Assembly: GCA_003231035.1 (NCBI GenBank)
Contig: QIHU01000501.1
Location: 1-20,844, forward strand
Reading direction: 5' to 3'
DNA from: Acidobacteriota bacterium
GTDB lineage: Bacteria; Acidobacteriota; Thermoanaerobaculia; Multivoradales; SZUA-115
DNA length: 20,844 bases
The notes beneath the pieces were generated by a model that saw only the letters and a list, made by a program, of their open reading frames with translations, searched no databases and had not been told where the DNA came from. Within the stretch, counting starts at the first letter, position 1; every line of letters begins with the position of its first letter. Shown here one piece after another: positions 15,297-20,844 of this stretch. Made by a program: the position numbers and the translations under genes.

Positions 15297-15596
15297 TCAG
15301 CCCGCCGCGGTACTGTCATCGCTGGCCGTCCCCTCGCTGGAAGAGTCGGCGGAAGCGGGCTCAGCGGGAGCGAGCTGCTGGACGATTTGCGACACTTCGA
15401 GGTCCACTTTGCGAATCTTGCCGCGACAAAACTCCAGTAACTCCGAAGCCCGATGCAGGGCCGCTCCGAGGCCGTCGATGTCCGTCTGATCCTCTTCGAT
15501 ACGCTGCACGATCGCGGTCAGCTCCTCCATCGAAGCGCTAAAACTCAGCTCCTCGCCCTCACTCTTCGCCTCGTTGCCGGCCACCTTGTTGCTCAT
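15297..15596 (-). CDS. xseB: Exodeoxyribonuclease VII small subunit
   Basis: This is a 99-residue protein. Residues 17-75 match the XseB helical hairpin: FSASMEELTAIVQRIE (about 19-34) then LGAALHRASELLEFCRGKI (about 43-61), close to the family pattern FExxLxxLExIVxxLExG...LexxlxxyeeG. A longer Ala/Ser/Glu-rich, probably disordered tail follows, which is unusual in length. The small subunit binds the large one to form the exonuclease that degrades single-stranded DNA in both directions during mismatch and damage repair. The ATG overlaps the xseA stop (ATGA), with GGAG just upstream, so the two subunits are translationally coupled. Confidence 0.92.
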   Translation of the reverse strand: MSNKVAGNEAKSEGEELSFSASMEELTAIVQRIEEDQTDIDGLGAALHRASELLEFCRGKIRKVDLEVSQIVQQLAPAEPASADSSSEGTASDDSTAAG

Positions 15597-16966
15597 CGCG
15601 TCTCCACTCGGCTGGTGAAGGTCCCAGCCGCGGTTTGGGTTGTGAGGGTCTCACCGATGGCAAGATCGGCGGCCCGTCGGACCAGATCGCCCACGCCATC
15701 GCGGGTCAGGGTAAAGCCACGTTCCAGGATTCGTTGCGGAGACAGTTCTCGGCACAGCCGCTCTAGGCCATCGAGCGAGGCCTCCGCCTCCCGCACCTGG
15801 CCACCGACGTGGGCGAGCAGCCGGCGCAGCAAGGCTTGCGGCTCACCAGCTTGACGACGTAGCGACCGCCCGGGGCCTTCAACGAGCCGCTCGGCCAACG
15901 AATCGCAACCGGCGGCAGCAACACGCAAACGGCCATGGCCGACCCGTGCCAAGGCCCGCGCCTGGCCCTCCAAGGCGTCCCGACCGGCGTTCAACCGCCC
16001 CTGGCCAACCCTGCGCACGGTCGCTTCGAGGGCTTGAATCCGGCCGCGCCAACTGGCCAGCGGCGCCACCGCGCCGGCTCGCAACGCGGCGCTCAGCGAC
16101 ACCAGCCTCCCCTCGGCGCCGGCTACTCGCTCGATCAAATGCTCGGCCACCTTGGTCGGAGTGGTCAGTTCCGTGTGCGCCACCATGTCGGTGATTGAAC
16201 GATCGATCTGATGGCCTAGACCGGTCCACACCGGGAAGGGCGCCGTGGCCACCGCCTCGGCTACTTCTCGACTGTCGAAGACCGCTAGATCGGTGCGCGA
16301 TCCACCGCCGCGGATCAACGCCACGCCGTCGAGGTTGCCAGCACTCGCCAATCCCGCCAGCGCCGAGACGATCTCTTCAGCGGCGCTGGCACCCTGCACT
16401 GAAGCGTGCGAGAACAACACTTGAAATCCGTATCCGCTGTGGCGCAGCGAGGAGAGAAAGTCATGGTACGCGGCACTCTCTTGCGAAGTCACCAGACCGA
16501 TGCGCAAGGGCAGCGCCGGCACGGGTAGGCGCCCATTGCGCTCCACCAGTCCCGCCGCGGTCAGCGCCGAGAGGGTCTCGCGGCGGCGTTGTTCGAGGAG
16601 CCCAAGGGTGAAGATCGGATCGACCTCACGCACCACAAACTGCAAACGGCCGCCGGCCGGGTAGAAGTCGATATCGCCGCGACAACGAATTTGCTGCCCC
16701 TCGGCGATCTCCTGCCCGGAAGCGGCCAAGAGTTTGCGCACCCGCCCATGATCGCGGCTCCAGAGAACCGTATCGAGTTTGCCGATGACGCCATCGCCCG
16801 GCCCCTTTTCGATCAGCTCAAAATAGAGGTGGCCACGCTGGCTGCGCCGTACTCGTTGCACTTCTCCGGCAACCCACAGCGACGAGAACGCCTCACTCAG
16901 GAACTCACGAATCTCCCCGCACAACTCGGAAACACTGTAAGTAGGGGTGCCAAAAGGCAGGGTCAA
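15593..16966 (-). CDS. xseA: Exodeoxyribonuclease VII large subunit
   Basis: The catalytic subunit of exonuclease VII acts on single-stranded DNA in the cytoplasm. An N-terminal OB-fold begins TYSVSELCGEIREFL and contains LWVAGEVQRVRRSQRGHLYF, the family's LWVxGEI...SGHxYF block. The catalytic region has LRIGLVTSQESAAYHDFL, ALIRGGGSRTDLAVFDS and PVWTGLGHQIDRSITDMVAH, matching the conserved IG(V/I)ITS...A, RGGGSxEDLxxFN and GIGHExDxTixDxVAd motifs. A helical C-terminal region follows, then RGFTLTRDG near the end. I choose TTG 16966, because GAGG lies 8 nt upstream and the TTG overlaps the upstream stop (TTGA). It gives 457 residues, close to the 456 of the E. coli enzyme. Another TTG at 17017 would add 17 residues and overlap the upstream gene by 55 bp. 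Confidence 0.93.
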   Translation of the reverse strand: MTLPFGTPTYSVSELCGEIREFLSEAFSSLWVAGEVQRVRRSQRGHLYFELIEKGPGDGVIGKLDTVLWSRDHGRVRKLLAASGQEIAEGQQIRCRGDIDFYPAGGRLQFVVREVDPIFTLGLLEQRRRETLSALTAAGLVERNGRLPVPALPLRIGLVTSQESAAYHDFLSSLRHSGYGFQVLFSHASVQGASAAEEIVSALAGLASAGNLDGVALIRGGGSRTDLAVFDSREVAEAVATAPFPVWTGLGHQIDRSITDMVAHTELTTPTKVAEHLIERVAGAEGRLVSLSAALRAGAVAPLASWRGRIQALEATVRRVGQGRLNAGRDALEGQARALARVGHGRLRVAAAGCDSLAERLVEGPGRSLRRQAGEPQALLRRLLAHVGGQVREAEASLDGLERLCRELSPQRILERGFTLTRDGVGDLVRRAADLAIGETLTTQTAAGTFTSRVETR

Positions 16967-17511
16967 TGATACGACCTCAGCTCCTGGTTCGAAGCCAGCG
17001 GCATTGCTTTGGCCCAATCCACCGCTTTCTTCTCGCTGAAGGTCAGCTTGTCTAGGAAACTCACCGCCTCATCGCGCTCGAAGAACAGCCGCCAGATGAA
17101 GGTGTGACCGGCGGGAGCGGTGAAGTAGGTGTACTGCTTGGCCCCGTCGCTGAGGTCAAAGCCGAGATTGCTCTCACCGTTGACCCCGACACAGGCCATC
17201 CCGATGGCCCGGCTGGCCAGGCCGAGAGCCTTGATCGCGTCGTCGTAGTCTCCCAGCTCTTCGCGGGAAAGCGGTGAGTGGTAGATCGAGATGCGGGTCC
17301 CGTCCTCTTCAGCCAGCAGGTTGTAGGGGACGTCGCTGCGATCCATCGCTTCCTTGGTTTCGCCGTTGGTGACGAAAACGTCGTCGGTACCGGCAACCTT
17401 GTAGGTAATCGCATAGGAATCGTCATCCATCTGAGCAAAAGCCTCAGCCAGGATGCTCTCGTCCTCGACCGTGAAATAGTAAAGGCGGTTCATCAAACGT
17501 CGCGAAGCCAT
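16963..17511 (-). CDS. Uncharacterised 182-residue protein upstream of xseA
   Basis: The start at ATG 17511 is supported by AAGGAG about 8 nt upstream on the minus strand. The same frame stays open further upstream, but that extension is Arg/Pro-rich and looks non-coding. The protein begins MASRRLMNRLYYFTVEDESI and is mixed alpha/beta and acidic, with no signal peptide or membrane helix, so it is probably cytoplasmic. Notable stretches are YAITYKVAGTDDVFVTNGE, SIYHSPLSREELGDYDDAIK and HTFIWRLFFERDEAVSFLD. I do not recognise a family or a catalytic motif. Its stop codon overlaps the chosen xseA start by 4 nt, which suggests it is the first gene of an operon with xseA and xseB. A role in DNA metabolism would be a guess. 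Confidence 0.75.
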   Translation of the reverse strand: MASRRLMNRLYYFTVEDESILAEAFAQMDDDSYAITYKVAGTDDVFVTNGETKEAMDRSDVPYNLLAEEDGTRISIYHSPLSREELGDYDDAIKALGLASRAIGMACVGVNGESNLGFDLSDGAKQYTYFTAPAGHTFIWRLFFERDEAVSFLDKLTFSEKKAVDWAKAMPLASNQELRSYH

Positions 17512-17821
17512 GGTGGGAACTCCTTCGAAGACTCTGCCACTCACCCTCCGCCACCGGAAGAGGAGTGGGGCCGCGGTCAAGCGCGGAGACCTCACAGCAC
17601 CCGCGAGGCCTCGAAAATGGCATAGTCTAGATCGTGTTTTGGGTGGGACGGACCAACGCGGTCGCGCGCCGTCCAGGCCCGGACAGATATGATACCGGCA
17701 ACAGCACTCTGGTATCCACCTCTGAAGCCAAGAGTACACAGACCGCCAGCCATTCTTAGGCCCGGTTTGGATGCGGGCCGAGCGAGGCCCAACCCGTTGT
17801 CCTAGCGCGTCTTATTTTTTG
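17512..17821. promoter_or_regulatory. 310-bp divergent intergenic region between the xse operon and the STAND-ATPase gene
   Basis: No gene is evident. The region should hold promoters for the minus-strand operon starting at 17511 and for the plus-strand ATPase starting at 17822. I see an AAGGAG for the former and a T-rich stretch (CTTATTTTTT, 17811-17820) directly before the ATG of the latter, but no clear -35/-10 pair. A GC-rich stem-loop at 17759-17779 is annotated separately. Confidence 0.4.
17759..17779. repeat. Perfect GC stem-loop upstream of the STAND-ATPase gene
   Basis: GGCCCG (17759-17764) pairs with CGGGCC (17774-17779) around a 9-nt loop, 43-63 bp before the ATG at 17822. It could be an operator or part of a leader. 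The T-run at 17815-17820 is about 35 nt away, too far for a classical terminator. Confidence 0.3.
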
Positions 17822-20800
17822 ATGATTGACCCGACTCGACTCCCCATCTCCCTACCAGCCGCCTTGGTCACTTTCTGGGGCACCCACCGTGATCAGGCGA
17901 TCGCCGCCTTTCGCGAAACGGTGGGAGAGAAGCCAGGTGTCCACTGGGCCTCGCCCCATCAGTGCGCCGTCTCGCCCACCGCGGGAGACCCGGCGATCTT
18001 CGACGCCGCCTTGGCCATCGCTTCCGGTGTCTTGCTCCGCGCCTCCTACCCAGGAAACGGCCGCGGCAATGGCCGCACCGGCGACCGCGGCAGCGCACAA
18101 GCGTTGATCTGTCCCTGTCGGATACGCCTCGTCGAAGGCGGAACCGAGTTGACGCAAGATCCGCTCATCGATGACCTTGCCCAGCGGCCTCCGCGCTGCG
18201 CCGATGGGGTCATCACGATGACCTCCATCTCCACCACCCAACTCGAACACGCCCGCCGCTTCCACGAAGCGGGGATCTACGAGGGCCCATCAGGACGGAT
18301 GGTTCCACTGGTCCAAGTCGGCGCCGAAGCGGCTACCGAGCCTCCCTGGCGCAACCCCACCGTCCTGCGCAGTAGCCGACCCTACATTCGCCGCCCTGAG
18401 TTCGAAGAGAGATTGCGCCAGTTGTTGGCCAACGGCGCCAGATCCTTCCGCGTCAGCGGAGGTCTGGGGTGCGGCAAAACTCGACTCTTGTGGCAGGCGT
18501 TGCGCGAGTTTCACGGCATCATCCCGCTGTGGGCGACGACCCGCCCGGTACGCCACGGTGGGCCACTGCTGGCGGCACAACTCGCGGCACAACTCCTACA
18601 CCGCAACACAGAAGCGGCGCTCGCCGTCGGCCTCGAACGCCACGAGATCGCCACCCTGCTCGACCCCCACCAACAGCCGGTACGCCTCCTCGACCCTCAG
18701 ATGGCCAGCGAGTTGATCGCCGAGTTGATCCAAAGGACCAAGACCGACGAGCCCGTGGTGGTGGTCTGCGACGGCCTCGAAGCGGCCACGCCGCGCGAGT
18801 TCGAAACGCTCAACTACCTGGTGGATATCGCAAACGAACGGGGCACCTTCAAACTGGTCCTCATCGCTCGGCCGGCGACACCGTGGCCCGAAGACTGGTG
18901 GGTCTTGCCGCACTTGGAGGTCAAACCCATGCTGCCGGCGGAGATGGAAGAATTCTCGCAGGGCACCTTCGCGGGCCTCTCCTTGCCGCAACGAGTCAAA
19001 GAGCGCTTCCTCACCGCCGCCGCCGGCAACCCGTTTGCCCTCGAAGAGGGGCTCGCCGGCTTGATCCCGCTGAAGCAGGTCCGGCAGGTCTATGGCAGCT
19101 TCTTCTTCAGCGGAGCTGACGATTCCGAATTCGCCCCCTCGGCTCGGTGGATCACTCACGTCGAAGCCGAGGCACGCCGTCTGGGAGGAATTGCCCCCCT
19201 ACGCCGACTCGCCGTCGCCGACACCCCTTTGCCGAGCCTAGCGTTGACTCCCAGCTTGGACCCCGCGACACCGACGGCCGGACCCCTTCACGAAGAATGG
19301 CGCAAAGCGATGGTCGAGTACAACTGGCTCCACGAGGCCGAGTCACCGTGGGGCCCAGGTGTCGCCTTTCCGTGCCCCGCCTACGGGCTGGCACTAGCCC
19401 ACGGACTGAGCGATGAGATCCGCGACAGCTTGCGTCAAGAACTCGGCCGGCACCTATGGCAACAGGCTCAGACCGAGGACGGCAAGATCGCGTCGGCGGC
19501 ATCTTGGTGGATCTACCGTCTCCTCGACCCAACCCCACAAGCCACTCGTCCCCTCCTCGCCGCCGCCCGCTCCGCGTCCCCCCAAGTGGCGCCCGAAGAA
19601 CTCTTCGAAGCCCTCGTCAAGGAATCCCAACGGCTGCACGAAAGCGGAGAGGACCCAGCGGCGGAGTTCGATCTACTCTGGTATCTGTTGCCGCTGGCCC
19701 GCCGCCTTGGGATCTTGCAGGATTACGAAGAGGAAGTGGAACGCGCGATCGACCTGGCGAGCCACGACATCAAGCGAGCCCTCGCTTTCGCCAGCCTGAA
19801 AGCCGAACTCGAAGAGCGCAAGGGCCACCTCTTGGAAGCCACAGCCACCATCCGCGCCGCCTTGGAGGAGGCGAGCAAAGCCCGCCAGGCCAACCTCGCC
19901 AACAGCGAGGCGTTGCTCGCCATCCAGCTCGGCCGCCTCTTGATCCGGCTCCAACAACTCAGCGAAGCCAAGACGCTACTCGAAGAGCTAGCTCCCGCGC
20001 TGGACCGTCGAGGCGCGCGCGCTTTGGTGGCCAGTTGCAGTTTCTACCTGGGCAACATCGCCGTCCACCAGGCCAGATTCGACGACGGCCTTACACTTCA
20101 CCGCAGTGCACTCTTGGAACGGAGAAAGCTCGGCGCACCCAAGTCGATCGGCGCCTCCCTCTCCGCCCTAGGAGCTCTGGCAACTCAAATGGGCCGCTAC
20201 ATGGAGGCCCTGGGAGCCTACCGAGAAGCGGGCGAGATCTTCACCAAATTGGGCGACCAAGACGAAGCCAGCTTCGCCCAGCTGGGCATCGGCCGAGCCC
20301 TCTCGCGCCTCGGCGACCACGCCGCCGCCTCACGACCGCTGCGCCGAGCCCTGAGCCTGCGCGAGCTGGCTGGCGGTGACGCCGTTGGCCAGGCGATCGC
20401 CCGGCTAGCGGTGGCGGAAAACTACCTCCACCTCGAACTCGCTGGAGAAGCGCTGCGCGAAGCCCGCCACGCCCTGTTCGACCTCACCCTCCTTACCGAC
20501 GCCACCCCGCGCGCCGACGCCGAGCAGCTGCTGGGCCGAATTCTGCTGAGCTTGAAACAGGTGAGCCAGTCGATCCAACACCTCAAACCGGCCTTGGAGG
20601 GCCATCAAAACGCCGGGGCCTCCAACCGGGCAGCCATGGACCTCGCCGTCTGGCTCGACGCCGCCTTGCTGCGCGAAGACACCGAGGAAATCGCCAAGGT
20701 GGTCACAGACCTGGGCGAAGCCACGGCCCGCTGCACCAGCGCCGAGCGCCGCGAGATTCTAGAATTCCGCCTCTACAAAGGTCTCAGTTGGCTAGCGAAA

Positions 20801-20844
20801 AACCACCTCTCCGACCACCGCCTAGCCCTGCCCCACCTAGAGAG
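17822..20844 (+). CDS. Large STAND-type P-loop ATPase with TPR-like C-terminal repeats (3' end outside window)
   Basis: One open frame of 1007 codons from ATG 17822 runs off the window without a stop. Residues 1 to about 175 form a globular domain I cannot name, opening with SLPAALVTFWGTHRDQAIAA (10-29). The NTPase follows, with Walker A GGLGCGKT at 213-220 (K219), Walker B VVVVCDGLE at 312-320 (D317), and AGNPFALEEG at 401-410, the GNPF block typical of STAND/AAA-like regulatory ATPases. From about residue 580 the protein is almost all amphipathic helices, with TPR-like pairs such as LGRLLIRLQQLSEAKTLLEE, ALATQMGRYMEALGAYREAG and IGRALSRLGDHAAASRPLRR. There is no membrane segment. STAND proteins act as ATP-driven switches in signalling, transcription control or defence; which applies here is unknown. 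No Shine-Dalgarno precedes the ATG. An in-frame ATG at 17771 would add 17 residues. Confidence 0.85.
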   Translation, partial: MIDPTRLPISLPAALVTFWGTHRDQAIAAFRETVGEKPGVHWASPHQCAVSPTAGDPAIFDAALAIASGVLLRASYPGNGRGNGRTGDRGSAQALICPCRIRLVEGGTELTQDPLIDDLAQRPPRCADGVITMTSISTTQLEHARRFHEAGIYEGPSGRMVPLVQVGAEAATEPPWRNPTVLRSSRPYIRRPEFEERLRQLLANGARSFRVSGGLGCGKTRLLWQALREFHGIIPLWATTRPVRHGGPLLAAQLAAQLLHRNTEAALAVGLERHEIATLLDPHQQPVRLLDPQMASELIAELIQRTKTDEPVVVVCDGLEAATPREFETLNYLVDIANERGTFKLVLIARPATPWPEDWWVLPHLEVKPMLPAEMEEFSQGTFAGLSLPQRVKERFLTAAAGNPFALEEGLAGLIPLKQVRQVYGSFFFSGADDSEFAPSARWITHVEAEARRLGGIAPLRRLAVADTPLPSLALTPSLDPATPTAGPLHEEWRKAMVEYNWLHEAESPWGPGVAFPCPAYGLALAHGLSDEIRDSLRQELGRHLWQQAQTEDGKIASAASWWIYRLLDPTPQATRPLLAAARSASPQVAPEELFEALVKESQRLHESGEDPAAEFDLLWYLLPLARRLGILQDYEEEVERAIDLASHDIKRALAFASLKAELEERKGHLLEATATIRAALEEASKARQANLANSEALLAIQLGRLLIRLQQLSEAKTLLEELAPALDRRGARALVASCSFYLGNIAVHQARFDDGLTLHRSALLERRKLGAPKSIGASLSALGALATQMGRYMEALGAYREAGEIFTKLGDQDEASFAQLGIGRALSRLGDHAAASRPLRRALSLRELAGGDAVGQAIARLAVAENYLHLELAGEALREARHALFDLTLLTDATPRADAEQLLGRILLSLKQVSQSIQHLKPALEGHQNAGASNRAAMDLAVWLDAALLREDTEEIAKVVTDLGEATARCTSAERREILEFRLYKGLSWLAKNHLSDHRLALPHLE

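Noticed and set aside
17512..17739. N-terminal extension of the 182-residue unknown protein to 17739
   Set aside because: The extension is Arg/Pro/Cys-rich and structureless, and a clear AAGGAG points to the ATG at 17511.
18596..19159. Minus-strand open frame of 187 codons within the STAND gene
   Set aside because: It is antisense to the ATPase core with no motif of its own, so it is a shadow frame.
19456..20379. Plus-strand open frame of 307 codons within the STAND gene
   Set aside because: It is in a different frame from the continuous Walker-motif-bearing frame and reads as low-complexity Arg/Pro/Ser sequence.
1..20844. CRISPR arrays, tRNA or rRNA genes, insertion sequences
   Set aside because: I saw no regularly spaced repeats, no tRNA-like cloverleaf with conserved T-loop, no rRNA segments and no transposase motifs anywhere in the window.

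Overview
The window is G+C-rich, densely packed bacterial DNA with Gram-negative-type envelope functions: RND efflux, lipoprotein signals and a membrane-anchored acylase. The gene mix (tandem RND permeases with a lipoprotein adaptor, a sulfatase-fold lipoprotein ending in a Leu-Gly-Tyr-Leu tail, and a large STAND-type ATPase with TPR-like repeats) resembles Acidobacteriota-like or deltaproteobacterial-type genomes. That placement is an inference from gene style only; there is no rRNA or other marker.

Layout. A rhomboid-family membrane protein with an N-terminal zinc ribbon runs off the left edge (1-430, minus). Divergent from it is a two-gene plus-strand operon: an alpha/beta hydrolase (541-1368) overlapped by a sulfatase/phosphatase-fold lipoprotein (1365-2759). 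Facing it is a tightly coupled minus-strand efflux operon: adaptor (10689-9550), first RND permease (9553-5936) and second RND permease (5939-2766), with 4-nt overlaps at both junctions. No outer-membrane channel gene is present here. A non-coding region of about 0.5 kb separates this operon from a plus-strand protein with a cold-shock-like N-terminus and a TM2 domain (11203-11673).

Next comes a small patch of genome flux. A decayed piece of a penicillin-acylase-family gene (about 11677-11800, minus, with internal stops) is followed by a ribbon-helix-helix/MazF-type toxin-antitoxin pair (11883-12436, plus). After that is an intact, paralogous, membrane-anchored penicillin-acylase-family gene (15019-12470, minus). 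Upstream of the acylase on the minus strand lie a small two-helix membrane protein, xseB and xseA (exodeoxyribonuclease VII), and an unrecognised 182-residue protein whose stop codon overlaps the probable TTG start of xseA. The right edge is one very long plus-strand frame from 17822 to the end of the window. It has an N-terminal domain of unknown type, a Walker A/B NTPase of the STAND class, and a helical TPR-like array, and it is incomplete at its 3' end.

The efflux genes form one functional unit (adaptor plus two non-identical pumps), xseA/xseB form one enzyme, and the toxin-antitoxin pair forms another. No complete new defence or biosynthetic system can be shown from this sequence. The items most worth a second look are the acylase remnant beside the toxin-antitoxin pair, the unusual hydrophobic insertion in the first RND permease, the cold-shock-like/TM2 fusion, and the large STAND protein.
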